From Burkholderiales bacterium (lineage in GTDB: Bacteria; Pseudomonadota; Gammaproteobacteria; Burkholderiales; Ga0077523): DNA of 64,000 bases. Made by a program: the position numbers and the translations under genes. Location: NCBI GenBank assembly GCA_019745565.1, contig JAIESW010000079.1:18237-82236 (forward strand). Reading direction: 5' to 3'. The notes under the pieces are model-generated. The model had not been told where the DNA came from. It did no database searches and saw only the letters and a program-made list of their open reading frames with translations. Below, piece by piece: positions 15,264 through 24,139 of this stretch (its first letter is position 1; each line of letters begins with the position of its first letter).

Positions 15264-16748
15264 ATGACCTCCCATCTGCCGCAGTACGGCGCCCCGGTGT
15301 CCCGCGGCGCGCTCGCCGATCTTGCCCGCAATCTCCTGAGCGGCCTGAAGTCGGTCGTCTTCCGGCCGCCTGCAGCGCGGCATTGGCGTCCCTTCGCCGA
15401 GCAGATCGTCCTGCTCACTCTGGTGCAGGTGGTCGTCGCGTTGGCCTTCGATCTTCTCGAAGCGGAGGGCCCGGGGTCATTCGCGATCGGCGAATTGCCG
15501 CGCACCCTGCTGGTCGTGCCGCTGGTATTCGCTGCGGCTTGGCTGGTCGCGTGGCGTGCCCGTCGCACGGCGCTGCTGCTGCCCGTAGCCACCGGATTGC
15601 TGGCGGTGTCGGTGTGGTTCCTCTGTGCTTTGCGCGTCCTCAATTACCTGCACACGATCGAGTGGGAATTCGTAGTCCGCTACCCGGGCCTGCCCCAGTA
15701 CATCGGGTTGTACGTCTGGTGGGCGGTGGCGGCCGGGCTGTGCGCTGCCCGCCTCGGCGAAGCGCGCCTGCCGGGCCGGCTCGCCGACTTCGGCTGGGCG
15801 GTGGTGGTCCTGGTGGTACCGTTCTGGTGGGCACCGTATTCGCCGCTGTGGCAGGCTGAAAATCCGGAGGACGCCGAGGACACTCAGGATGCCTACGCCG
15901 TCACCCGCGAAGAGGTCTTCTACGGTCAGACGACGCTGCTGGAGGAAACACTCGACCGGCTCGCGCGCCAGCGTCCGGGCGTGGAAGATCTCTACTTCGT
16001 CGGTGCGGCCGGCTATGCGTCGGAGGACGTTTTCTTCAACGAGGTGGGGCTCGCCGCCGACCTGCTGCGCGGACGGTTCGACGCCGACCACCGATCGCTC
16101 CTCCTCGTCAGCAATCCGAAGACGCTGAACGTGCTGCCGATCGCGAGCGCGACCAGCCTGCGGCGGGCGCTCGACGCCATCGGGCGCACCATCGATCCGG
16201 AGGAGGACGTCGTGTTCCTCTTCATCACCACGCACGGTTCCCAGGATCACCACCTCGCGATGGAATTCTGGCCGCTTCAACTGGATGACATCACGCCCAC
16301 GGACTTGAAGCGCATGCTGGACGACGCCGGCATCCGCTGGCGGGTGATCGCGATCTCGGCCTGCTACTCCGGCGGCTTCATCGAGCCGCTCAAGGACGAG
16401 CGCACGCTCGTCATGACCGCGGCGGACGCCGACCACGCGTCGTTCGGGTGCGGTGCCGATTCGGATCTCACCTACTTCGGCAAGGCGTATTTCGACGAAG
16501 CGCTGCGCGGTACCTATTCGTTCGCTCAGGCTTTCGAAGCGGCTCGTGCCGCCATCGCCCAGCGCGAGCGAGGTCTGGGACTGGCCCCGTCGAATCCGCA
16601 GATCTTCGCGGGTGCCGCGATCGCTGCGAAGCTGCAGCGCATGGAACGGCGCTTTGCCCAGACCCGCGGGCCGGTGCCGTCGGTCGAATGCACCGCGGGC
16701 GCTGCCCCGAGGTCCGCTTGTGGCGCAGACGGGAGCACGGCAAACTGA
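15264..16748 (+). CDS. Membrane-anchored C13 (legumain-like) peptidase
   Basis: 494 residues. Residues about 45-195 form four or more membrane helices. A soluble C-terminal domain follows with the C13 catalytic dyad: His324 in FLFITTHGSQDHH and Cys367 in VIAISACYSGGFIEPL. In C13 peptidases (legumain, GPI transamidase subunit) and caspase-like relatives this His/Cys pair cleaves after Asn or Asp. A DHASFGCGADSDLTYFGKAYF block follows, also typical of bacterial C13 proteins. The substrate is unknown; cleavage would occur on whichever side the domain faces, which helix count alone does not settle. The TPR gene follows by 31 bp. Confidence 0.85.
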   Translation: MTSHLPQYGAPVSRGALADLARNLLSGLKSVVFRPPAARHWRPFAEQIVLLTLVQVVVALAFDLLEAEGPGSFAIGELPRTLLVVPLVFAAAWLVAWRARRTALLLPVATGLLAVSVWFLCALRVLNYLHTIEWEFVVRYPGLPQYIGLYVWWAVAAGLCAARLGEARLPGRLADFGWAVVVLVVPFWWAPYSPLWQAENPEDAEDTQDAYAVTREEVFYGQTTLLEETLDRLARQRPGVEDLYFVGAAGYASEDVFFNEVGLAADLLRGRFDADHRSLLLVSNPKTLNVLPIASATSLRRALDAIGRTIDPEEDVVFLFITTHGSQDHHLAMEFWPLQLDDITPTDLKRMLDDAGIRWRVIAISACYSGGFIEPLKDERTLVMTAADADHASFGCGADSDLTYFGKAYFDEALRGTYSFAQAFEAARAAIAQRERGLGLAPSNPQIFAGAAIAAKLQRMERRFAQTRGPVPSVECTAGAAPRSACGADGSTAN

Positions 16749-16779
16749 GTCCTGGTGCAAGGGGCCGGAGGCGACATCC

Positions 16780-17445
16780 ATGGCATTCCAGTGGCGGGCC
16801 GTGACGAAGGTGGCAGTGTTGCTGTGCCTGGTGGGCGCATCGACGCTGGCGACGGCGGCCGGCACGTGGGGCAAGTCCATGAGCCGCGAAGAGGCACTGC
16901 GCAAGACCGCGTCGGCCCAGGTGGAGCAGCGCCGCGCGGGCTATCTGCGTCTCGCCGAAGTGGGCACCATGGACGACACGCCGGTCCTGCTCTCGGCGCT
17001 GCAGGACGAAGAGGCGCTGATCCGCGGCGTCGCCGAACAGGCGCTCTGGGGCCTCTGGATGCGCGCGAACGACTCCACTGCGGACCCGATGTTCCAGATG
17101 GCACTCGAGCTGATGAACACGAACCAGCTGCCGGAGGCGCGCGCCAAGTTCACCGACGTGATCGATCTCAAGCCCGACTTCGCCGAGGCCTGGCATCGGC
17201 GCGGCGAGGTGATGGTCATGATGGACGCGTGGGATGCCGCATTCCGTGATTTCGAGCACGCCCTGGAACTCAATCCGTATCACTTCGGCGCGCTGGAAGG
17301 CATGGGCCATTGCCGCATGCACGACGGCGACGCGGAGGCCGCGGCGGGCTACTTCCGGCGCGCGCTGGAACTCAATCCGAACCTCTGGGACGTGTACCCC
17401 GCGCTCGAACGCGCGCAACAGGCGGCGGAGCGCAATCGCACCTAG
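16780..17445 (+). CDS. Secreted TPR (and HEAT-like) repeat protein
   Basis: 221 residues with a signal peptide (VTKVAVLLCLVGASTLATAA), a HEAT-like stretch DTPVLLSALQDEEALIRGVAEQAL at about 65-95, then three TPR units such as FAEAWHRRGEVMVMMDAWDAAF, FRDFEHALELNPYHFGALEGMGH and AAGYFRRALELNPNLWDVYP. It probably scaffolds protein interactions in the periplasm. Proximity to the membrane protease suggests a partner or substrate adaptor, which is inference. Confidence 0.82.
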   Translation: MAFQWRAVTKVAVLLCLVGASTLATAAGTWGKSMSREEALRKTASAQVEQRRAGYLRLAEVGTMDDTPVLLSALQDEEALIRGVAEQALWGLWMRANDSTADPMFQMALELMNTNQLPEARAKFTDVIDLKPDFAEAWHRRGEVMVMMDAWDAAFRDFEHALELNPYHFGALEGMGHCRMHDGDAEAAAGYFRRALELNPNLWDVYPALERAQQAAERNRT

Positions 17446-17448
17446 ATA

Positions 17449-17462
17449 ACGGCGATCGCCGT
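17449..17462. promoter_or_regulatory. Perfect 14-bp palindrome upstream of fadD
   Basis: ACGGCGATCGCCGT is self-complementary and lies 32 bp before the fadD start codon, just after the TPR gene's stop. It could be an operator or simply a chance GC-rich palindrome. Confidence 0.3.
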
Positions 17463-17493
17463 CACAATAAGACCAATCGACCAGGAGGAGACC

Positions 17494-19161
17494 ATGACCG
17501 ACGCGCGCCGCCCGTGGCTTGCGAACTACCCGCCCGGTGTCCCCGCCGAGATCGGCCCATTGGCTTATCCGACGATTCCCGCATTGCTCGCCGGCAGCGT
17601 CGCGAAGTTCGGCAGCCGACCGGCGTTCGAGAACTTCGGCGTGCAACTCTCCTACGCCGACCTGGATCGCCTGTCGCGCGACTTCGCGGCGTATCTCCAG
17701 TCGGGGCTGGGTCTCAAGAAGGGGGACCGGGTCGCGGTGATGATGCCGAACGCGCTGCAATATCCGATCGCGCTCTTCGGCATCCTGCGCGCGGGGCTCA
17801 TCGTGGTCAGCGTGAACCCGTTGTACACGGCGCGCGAACTGGAGCATCAGCTCAAGGATTCGGGCGCCGCGGCGATCGTCATCTACGAAGGCGCGGCAGC
17901 GACGCTGCAATCGATACTGCGCGCGACTCCGGTGAAGCACGTGATCGTCGCTGCGATCGGTGACATGCTCGGATTCCCGAAGGGCATGCTGATCAACTTC
18001 GTGCTGCGGTACGTGAAGAAGATGGTGCCCGACTGGAACATCGCGTCGGCGATACGTTTCCCGGCAGCGCTGGCGGCGGGCAAGGGTTTCGCGTTCACCG
18101 CACCGGTCGTCGACACCGAAGACCTCGCATTCCTCCAGTACACCGGCGGAACGACGGGCGTGTCGAAGGGGGCCATGCTCAAGCATCGCAACGTGCTCGC
18201 CGACGTGGCCCAGGTGCAGAGCTACTTCAAGGGGCACGTGGAAGAGGGCGTGGAAGTGGCCGTGGCGCCGTTGCCCTTCTATCACATCCTCGCGCTGGTC
18301 CTGAATTGCATGATGCACTTGGCACTCGGGAGCCGGCAGATCCTCGTCACCAATCCGCGCGACATCCCGCGCCTGGTGAAGACGCTGGAGGGTAGCGGGT
18401 TCACGTTTTTCGTCGGCGTGAACACGCTCTACAACGCGCTCGCGCACAACGCGGAGTTCGCCAAGCTCGATTTCAGCAAGGCACGCGTATTTGGCGGCGG
18501 CGGTGCGCCGCTGCAGGTGGCGGTGGCCAAGCGATGGAAGGAGATCACGGGCAAGCCGCTGGTGGAAGGCTACGGACTCACTGAGACGTCCGGTGCCGCC
18601 ACGGTCAATCCGCCCAACATTTCCGAGCACACCGGTACCACCGGGTTTCCGCTGCCCAGTACCGAGGTCGAGATCCGCGACCCGAACGGCAACGTCGTGC
18701 CTCAGGGCCAATCGGGTGAAGTGCACATCCGCGGACCGCAGGTGATGGCCGGTTACTGGAACCGTCCGGACGAGACCGCGAAGGTGATCGGCAAGGACGG
18801 CTTCTTCGCCACCGGCGACATCGGCGAGTTCACGCCCGAAGGCTATTTGAGGATCGTCGATCGCCTGAAGGACATGGTGCTGGTCTCGGGTTTCAACGTG
18901 TATCCGAACGAGATCGAGGATGTGCTCGCGGCTCACCCCGGCATTCTCGAAGCGGCCGTGATCGGCATTCCCGACGAGCAGTCGGGCGAAGCGGTAAAGG
19001 CAGTGGTGGTGCGCAAGGACCCGTCGCTCAATGCCGAGCAGGTGATCGCCCATTGCCGCGCGAGCCTGACCGGCTACAAGGTGCCGCGGCAGGTGGAGTT
19101 CAGGGATTCGTTGCCGAAGAGTCCGGTGGGGAAGATTCTGCGGCGGGAACTGCGCTCCTAG
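17494..19161 (+). CDS. fadD: Long-chain fatty acid--CoA ligase
   Basis: 555 residues of the ANL adenylating family. The phosphate-binding motif FLQYTGGTTGVSKGAMLKH lies at about 214-231, the A5 motif is EGYGLTETSGA, the A7/A8 region FATGDIGEFTPEGYLRIVDRLKD, and the C-terminal catalytic lysine is in LPKSPVGKILRREL. It activates fatty acids with ATP to acyl-AMP and then acyl-CoA. AGGAGGAG lies shortly before the ATG. The gene converges on the AtuA-related gene, and the two stop codons share a CTAG. Confidence 0.93.
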   Translation: MTDARRPWLANYPPGVPAEIGPLAYPTIPALLAGSVAKFGSRPAFENFGVQLSYADLDRLSRDFAAYLQSGLGLKKGDRVAVMMPNALQYPIALFGILRAGLIVVSVNPLYTARELEHQLKDSGAAAIVIYEGAAATLQSILRATPVKHVIVAAIGDMLGFPKGMLINFVLRYVKKMVPDWNIASAIRFPAALAAGKGFAFTAPVVDTEDLAFLQYTGGTTGVSKGAMLKHRNVLADVAQVQSYFKGHVEEGVEVAVAPLPFYHILALVLNCMMHLALGSRQILVTNPRDIPRLVKTLEGSGFTFFVGVNTLYNALAHNAEFAKLDFSKARVFGGGGAPLQVAVAKRWKEITGKPLVEGYGLTETSGAATVNPPNISEHTGTTGFPLPSTEVEIRDPNGNVVPQGQSGEVHIRGPQVMAGYWNRPDETAKVIGKDGFFATGDIGEFTPEGYLRIVDRLKDMVLVSGFNVYPNEIEDVLAAHPGILEAAVIGIPDEQSGEAVKAVVVRKDPSLNAEQVIAHCRASLTGYKVPRQVEFRDSLPKSPVGKILRRELRS

Positions 19162-19508
19162 TTTCGCGGACCGCGCAGTTCGCCCGCGAGGCGATCCGGA
19201 ATCTCCAGCTCGAACGCCAGCACCCTGGCCGACAGTGACTTGCCGTAGTTGTCGAGGCACAGACTGCGCGAGACGCCGCCGCCCAGCGCATCCTGCGCGA
19301 CGAAGTTGAGCGCCCAGAGCCCGTCCACTTCGTAGCGCTGCACCGGCCCCTTCACCACGCCGGCGTAGTGCGCCTTGAAGCGTTCTGCCGTGAGCTGGTC
19401 GCGCAAATAGGGGTAGAGCGCCTCGCTGTAGGCGATCACGCAGATGTTCGAGGTGTTGCCCTTGTCGCCGGAGCGGGCGTGGGCCACGTGCTGCAGCATC
19501 ACTTTCAT
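19158..19508 (-). CDS. AtuA-associated small protein
   Basis: 116 residues starting MKVMLQHVAHARSGDKGNTSN, a sequence found as a separate subunit or as the C-terminal part of AtuA (DUF1446) proteins. ARSGDKGN is the hallmark. It follows atuA by 8 bp on the same strand and so is likely a second subunit. Function presumed in acyclic terpenoid or related branched-chain acid catabolism. Confidence 0.82.
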   Translation of the reverse strand: MKVMLQHVAHARSGDKGNTSNICVIAYSEALYPYLRDQLTAERFKAHYAGVVKGPVQRYEVDGLWALNFVAQDALGGGVSRSLCLDNYGKSLSARVLAFELEIPDRLAGELRGPRN

Positions 19509-19516
19509 GGTGGCTC

Positions 19517-20875
19517 CTAAACTTCGTAGAACGAAAGCGAAGGAACGATCTTCTCGCGCGGCACCAGCGACGACCATACGCCGATGATCTCGCGTGTGCG
19601 ATCCTGGTGCGGCACTCTCTTCCCGGTCATGCCGATGCCGGACACGGCCATGCCGTCCACCTCGCGGCCGACCTTGATCGCTTCTTCACGCGTCCTCGTT
19701 CTCGCAGCGACGCGCACGGCGATCTCGTAGGGCTCCGGCGCGTCCGCGGGCGTCATGGCGCCGTGGATCGCGTTGAGGCCCAGGTAGTCGATGCGGACTT
19801 CCTCGGCATCGAGCTGCACGATCTTGAAGCGCTCTTCCAGGATGCGCTTCGCGAGTTGCGCGCGGCGCAAGGCGCCGGGGCCCGCGTAGAAGAACATGTC
19901 CTCGCCGATGTAGCCCTCGGTGCAGCCGATGGAGACCTTCAGCGTCGGGGTGCGCGGCTTGCCGGAGAGGTTGGTCACGCGCACGCGGTCGGGGCCGATC
20001 TGTTCGAGGCGGGCGGTGGTGAAGTCCACGACGACGTCCGGGGTCAGGTAGTTCGCCGGATCGTGCACCTCGTAGAGCATCTGCTCCTTCACCGTCTGGA
20101 GGTTCACGGCGCCGCCGGTGCCGGCCACCTTGGTCAGCACCGCGCTGCCATCGGGTGATACTTCTGCGATGGGAAACGCGAAATTCCACGGATCGGGCAC
20201 GTCCTTGAATCCGGGGTCGGCGAAATACCCGCCAGTGACCTGGGCGCCGCATTCCATCAGGTGGCCGATGCCGTTGCCGGCGCCCAGTTTCATGTGGTCG
20301 AGTGCGTCCCAGCCGAACTCGTACATCATCGGCGCCATGAAGATGGAAGGGTCGGCCACGCGGCCACTTACCACGATATGCGCGCCTTGCTTCAACGCGT
20401 CGACGATGGGCTCGGCCCCCTGGTAGACCTCGGCGGACACCAGTGTGTCCCGCAGAGTCGACGTCGGCTTGCCATTCTCGAGGATGCGGTCGGTGAGTTC
20501 CAGCACCCGATCGGTGATGAGGCTGCCATCCACGGCGGCCACTTTCATGCCGCGCGGGGCACCGCATTCGCGCAGCCAGTGCACGATGCGCTCGGCCGCG
20601 CCGCGCGGATTGATCCAACCCTGGTTGGTGACGATCTTCGTGCCGCGCTTGAGGCACGCCGGCAGCACCGCGCGCATGCGATCGTCCAGGTACGTGTCGT
20701 AGCCGGGAAACGAGGGGTCGCGGCGCGATCGCACCTGTGCTGCCGAGATCGTGGCTTCGGCCATGGTCTCGAAGCACAGGTAATCCAGATCGCCGCGCTC
20801 GGCGTTGAGTCGGGCGGGTTCGACGCGGTCGCCCCACCAGGCGGAGCCGGCGCCGATGCGGATGAGCGGCTTCAT
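19517..20875 (-). CDS. atuA: AtuA family (DUF1446) acyclic terpene utilisation protein
   Basis: 452 residues. The N-terminus IRIGAGSAWWGDRVEPA, the TNQGWINPRGAAERI block, VSGRVADPSIFMAPMMYEFGW and the GGYFADPGFKDVPD segment mark the DUF1446/AtuA family. AtuA is required for growth of Pseudomonas on citronellol and geranylate, but its biochemical step is not established. The fused C-terminal region is missing here and encoded separately next door. The gene is divergent from the LIV-type transporter operon. Confidence 0.9.
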   Translation of the reverse strand: MKPLIRIGAGSAWWGDRVEPARLNAERGDLDYLCFETMAEATISAAQVRSRRDPSFPGYDTYLDDRMRAVLPACLKRGTKIVTNQGWINPRGAAERIVHWLRECGAPRGMKVAAVDGSLITDRVLELTDRILENGKPTSTLRDTLVSAEVYQGAEPIVDALKQGAHIVVSGRVADPSIFMAPMMYEFGWDALDHMKLGAGNGIGHLMECGAQVTGGYFADPGFKDVPDPWNFAFPIAEVSPDGSAVLTKVAGTGGAVNLQTVKEQMLYEVHDPANYLTPDVVVDFTTARLEQIGPDRVRVTNLSGKPRTPTLKVSIGCTEGYIGEDMFFYAGPGALRRAQLAKRILEERFKIVQLDAEEVRIDYLGLNAIHGAMTPADAPEPYEIAVRVAARTRTREEAIKVGREVDGMAVSGIGMTGKRVPHQDRTREIIGVWSSLVPREKIVPSLSFYEV

Positions 20876-20922
20876 GCTTCTCGATCCTCCGTGTTGTCGT
20901 TATGGCTGCTCCGGGAGTTCGA

Positions 20923-20951
20923 TTGACAAGCCGCGACCGCCTCCACAAGAT
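20923..20951 (+). promoter_or_regulatory. Putative sigma-70 promoter of the LIV-type operon
   Basis: A perfect TTGACA -35 hexamer, a 17-bp spacer and CAAGAT as a weak -10, ending 45 bp before the first start codon of the transporter operon. It lies in the atuA/transporter divergent gap. Assigned from consensus match and spacing only. Confidence 0.5.
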
Positions 20952-20996
20952 GCCGGACGATCATAAGCGATAAGCAACACGAGGGGAGGAGAGGAG

Positions 20997-22184
20997 ATGG
21001 CGGGCGTTTCGCTCAAGCGGCGCGGTCTCGCGGCCGTGGCCGGTGCATTGCTGATGCTTCAGGCGCCGTTGTCCGTCGCAGCCGACCCGGTTCGCATCGG
21101 CTGGCTTTCGTCCCTGACGGGGCCGTTGTCGTCCGCGGCCATCGCGGAAAACCAGGGCGTGCAGTTCGCGGTGGAGGAGATCAACGCCGCCGGCGGCATC
21201 GACGGCCGCAAGATCGAACTCGTGACCTACGACACGCAAGGCGACCCGACCAAGGCGGTCAACTTCGCGCAGCGCCTCGCCTTCGTCGACAAGGTGCACT
21301 TCGTCATCGGCCCGGTGAACTCGGGCGAATCGCTCGCGACGGTGCCTATCCTCGCGAAGGCGGGCTTGCCGAACCTCATCATCGGCACCATCGACGAACT
21401 GGTGGATCCGAAGCGGTTTCCGCGCGCATTCCGCGCCATCAACACCAACCGTCAGTGGATCATGGCGGCCAACGACTACGCGCTGAAGGTGCTGAAAAAG
21501 CAGAAGATCGCCGTCATCGGTGATACGTCGGGCTACGGCACGTCAAGCGCCAAGACCGCTGCGCAGCTGCTGGAGGCGGCCGGTGTCAAACCGGTCTATT
21601 CGGTTCTGGTCGATCCGAACAAGACCGACCTCACCGACGAACTCACCAAGGCGAAGGAAGCAGGCGCCGAGGTCATCATGCCGTGGTCGGCCGCGACCGG
21701 ACTGCTCGCACGCCTGCTCAACGCGCGCGGCGACATGGGCTGGAAGGTGCCGGTGGTCGGTCACTCGGCGATGATGGCGCCGGCGATTCCGAAGCTGCTC
21801 AACAAGCCCGAGTACTGGGCCGATGCCTACGCCACCGGTTACGTGAGCACCACGTACGCCGCGGACGGCAAGCTGCCCCCGGCGACCAAGGCGCTGCTCG
21901 ACAAGATGCGCCCGCGCCTCGGCGGCAAGGAGATCGACTTCATGTTCTGGTGGGTGGCCCTGGGCTACGACACCGTGAAGATCGTCGAGCACGTAGTGAA
22001 AAAGGCGGGCGGCACGGATCCGGCCGCCATCGAGAAGGCGTTCGAGACCACGAAGGATCTCAAGGGCGTCTACGCCGATTACTCGTGGACCGTGGAGGAC
22101 CGCAACGGCTTCCCGGATACCGGGGTCGTGATCAACGCCGCCAACAGCTTGAAGGACGGCTGCTTCCGCGCTGCGCCGCGCTAG
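20997..22184 (+). CDS. LIV-type ABC transporter substrate-binding protein
   Basis: 395 residues with a signal peptide (LKRRGLAAVAGALLMLQAPLSVAA) and a type I periplasmic-binding fold: RIGWLSSLTGPLSSAAIAENQG, then FAVEEINAAGGIDGRKIELV, then VHFVIGPVNSGESLATVPI. These are typical of LivJ/LivK-like binding proteins. Ligand not evident; neighbouring fadD, atuA and PaaI-type genes hint at a carboxylic acid rather than an amino acid, which is inference. AGGGGAGGAGAGG forms a strong ribosome site. Confidence 0.92.
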   Translation: MAGVSLKRRGLAAVAGALLMLQAPLSVAADPVRIGWLSSLTGPLSSAAIAENQGVQFAVEEINAAGGIDGRKIELVTYDTQGDPTKAVNFAQRLAFVDKVHFVIGPVNSGESLATVPILAKAGLPNLIIGTIDELVDPKRFPRAFRAINTNRQWIMAANDYALKVLKKQKIAVIGDTSGYGTSSAKTAAQLLEAAGVKPVYSVLVDPNKTDLTDELTKAKEAGAEVIMPWSAATGLLARLLNARGDMGWKVPVVGHSAMMAPAIPKLLNKPEYWADAYATGYVSTTYAADGKLPPATKALLDKMRPRLGGKEIDFMFWWVALGYDTVKIVEHVVKKAGGTDPAAIEKAFETTKDLKGVYADYSWTVEDRNGFPDTGVVINAANSLKDGCFRAAPR

Positions 22185-22193
22185 GAGGACGTC

Positions 22194-23228
22194 ATGCGCT
22201 ATCGCCTGCTGGGCCGTTCCGGCCTGCTCGTTTCCGAGATCTGCCTGGGCACCATGACTTACGGCGGCAAGGGCCGCTGGCAGCCGATCGGAACGCTTGG
22301 GCTTACCGAGGTCGAAGCGCAGATCAAGACCGCCGTCGGTGCCGGTGTCAACTTCATCGATACGGCCGACGTCTACTCCGAAGGGCAATCCGAGGAGCTG
22401 GTGGGGCAGGCGCTCAAGAAGCTCGCCATCCCGCGCGACGAACTGGTCATCGCGAGCAAGGTGCGCATCCGCATGGGACCGGGCCCGAATCAGGTCGGCC
22501 TGTCGCGCGGCCACATCATGGACGGCATCCACGCGAGCTTGAGGCGCCTGCAACTCGATCACATCGACCTGTACCAGATTCACGGGCAGGACGTCGCCAC
22601 GCCGATGGAGGAGACGCTGCGGGCGCTGGAGGATCTCGTCCGGTCCGGCAAGGTCCGCTATCTCGGCATCAGCAACCACGCGGCGTGGCAGATCATGAAG
22701 GCCACGGCGATCTCGGAGCGCCGCGGCTGGAATCGCTTCGAGAGCATCCAGGCCTACTATTCGCTCGCCGGACGTGAGCTGGAACGCGAGATCGTGCCCA
22801 TGGCGCTGGACCAGGGCCTGGGTGTGCTGGTGTGGAGTCCGCTCGCCGGCGGTCTGCTGTCGGGCAAGTTCTCCGAGAAGGACAAGGGGCCGGAGGGAGC
22901 GCGTCGCACCAACTTCGATTTTCCGCCGGTGGATCGGCCCCGCGCCTTCCGCTGCGTCGAGGCGATGCGGCCGATTGCGAAGGCGCACGGCGTTTCGGTC
23001 GCGCGCATCGCGCTGGGATGGCTGTTGCACCGGCCGGCGGTGGCGAGCGTGATCATCGGTGCCAAGACCACCGAGCAACTCGCGGACAACATCGCGGCGA
23101 CCGATCTGCGCCTGTCCGATGCCGAGTTGGCGGCGCTGGAGGAAGCGAGCCGGCTGCCGCCGGAGTACCCGGGCTGGATGTTCGACCGGCAGAACCGCGA
23201 TCGCTTCCCCGGAGGCGCGATCACCTGA
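22194..23228 (+). CDS. Aldo/keto reductase
   Basis: 344 residues with the AKR barrel markers: YRLLGRSGLLVSEICLGTM, then FIDTADVYSEGQSEELVGQAL (catalytic Asp and Tyr), the Lys in ELVIASKVRIRMG and the His in HIDLYQIHGQD, followed by YLGISNHAAWQIMKA. It resembles YajO/voltage-gated-channel-beta-like NADPH-dependent reductases. It lies 9 bp after the binding-protein gene and before the permease genes, an unusual location inside a LIV operon. Confidence 0.92.
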   Translation: MRYRLLGRSGLLVSEICLGTMTYGGKGRWQPIGTLGLTEVEAQIKTAVGAGVNFIDTADVYSEGQSEELVGQALKKLAIPRDELVIASKVRIRMGPGPNQVGLSRGHIMDGIHASLRRLQLDHIDLYQIHGQDVATPMEETLRALEDLVRSGKVRYLGISNHAAWQIMKATAISERRGWNRFESIQAYYSLAGRELEREIVPMALDQGLGVLVWSPLAGGLLSGKFSEKDKGPEGARRTNFDFPPVDRPRAFRCVEAMRPIAKAHGVSVARIALGWLLHRPAVASVIIGAKTTEQLADNIAATDLRLSDAELAALEEASRLPPEYPGWMFDRQNRDRFPGGAIT

Positions 23229-23273
23229 GCATGTCGTGCCGTTCCGCTGCCGCACCGATCGCGAACCCCTGAA

Positions 23274-24134
23274 GTGCTGACCGCTCTCGTCACCGGCATC
23301 GCCGCCGGCGCGCTCTACGCGGCTGCGGCGCTGGTCTACAACGTGATGTTCTCCACCTCCAAGGTGCTGAGCGTCACCACCGGCCATCTGTCGATGCTGG
23401 GCGGCGTGTTCGGCGCGTGGTTGATGGCGGGGCTGGGGTGGCCGTTGCCGCTCGCGCTGCTGGGGGCGGTGCTGATCGGTGCCGCTTTCGGCATCGCGAC
23501 CGAGATCATCGCGATCCGCCGGGTGCTGTCGCGCAGCGACGAGCATCTGTGGCTGCTGTCGACGCTGGCGCTCGCGACCATGCTCCAGCAGGGTGTCGCG
23601 CTGTGGTGGGGGACGGAGCCGAAGCCGTTCCCGCGCTTGCTGCCGCAGGATTTCTCCGCGGGTCTCGCTGATCAGAAATACTGGCTGCCGGTGGCGATCG
23701 CGCTGCTGCTCGCCGTCGCGCTGGAGTTGTTCTATCGACGCACGCTGTACGGCAAGCTGTTCGTCGCCATGTCGGAGGATGCGTTCGCTGCACGTGCACG
23801 AGGCATTCCGACCGATCTCATCCGTTCGCTCTCCTTCGCGCTTGCGGGCGCCATGGGTGCACTGGCAGGCTTTGCGGCCGGGCAGCTCACTTTCGCCTAT
23901 TTCGCGCTCGGCCTCACGCTCACGCTGAACGGTTTCGTGGCGCTGGCGGTGGGCGGCCTCGGCAGCAACCTCGGTGCGCTGGTGGGTGGATTGCTGCTCG
24001 GCGTGATCGGTGCGTTTGCCACCTACTATCTGGGTGGCGAGTACCAGCAGACTATCGCCGTAGGTTTGCTGATGTTGGTGCTGCTCGTGAAGCCGGCCGG
24101 CCTGTTTGGTTCGGCGTCCATCCGGCCCGTCTGA
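23274..24134 (+). CDS. livH: LIV-type ABC transporter permease (LivH-like)
   Basis: 286 residues, about eight hydrophobic helices, starting LTALVTGIAAGALYAAAALVYNV. The conserved permease motif region reads GFVALAVGGLGSNLGALVGGLLLGV, where the LivH cytoplasmic loop contacts the ATPases. The start is GTG at 23274; no in-frame ATG precedes the first helix. It pairs with the LivM-like gene 5 bp later. Confidence 0.9.
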   Translation: MLTALVTGIAAGALYAAAALVYNVMFSTSKVLSVTTGHLSMLGGVFGAWLMAGLGWPLPLALLGAVLIGAAFGIATEIIAIRRVLSRSDEHLWLLSTLALATMLQQGVALWWGTEPKPFPRLLPQDFSAGLADQKYWLPVAIALLLAVALELFYRRTLYGKLFVAMSEDAFAARARGIPTDLIRSLSFALAGAMGALAGFAAGQLTFAYFALGLTLTLNGFVALAVGGLGSNLGALVGGLLLGVIGAFATYYLGGEYQQTIAVGLLMLVLLVKPAGLFGSASIRPV

Positions 24135-24139
24135 AGCTG

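Noticed and set aside
17449..17462. The GCGATCGC core as a cyanobacterial HIP1 site
   Set aside because: Only one prominent copy was noticed, which does not support an iterated palindrome or a cyanobacterial origin.
16468..19260. Long minus-strand frame opposite the TPR and fadD genes
   Set aside because: Basic, His-rich translation without motifs. The plus strand encodes recognisable TPR and FadD proteins throughout.
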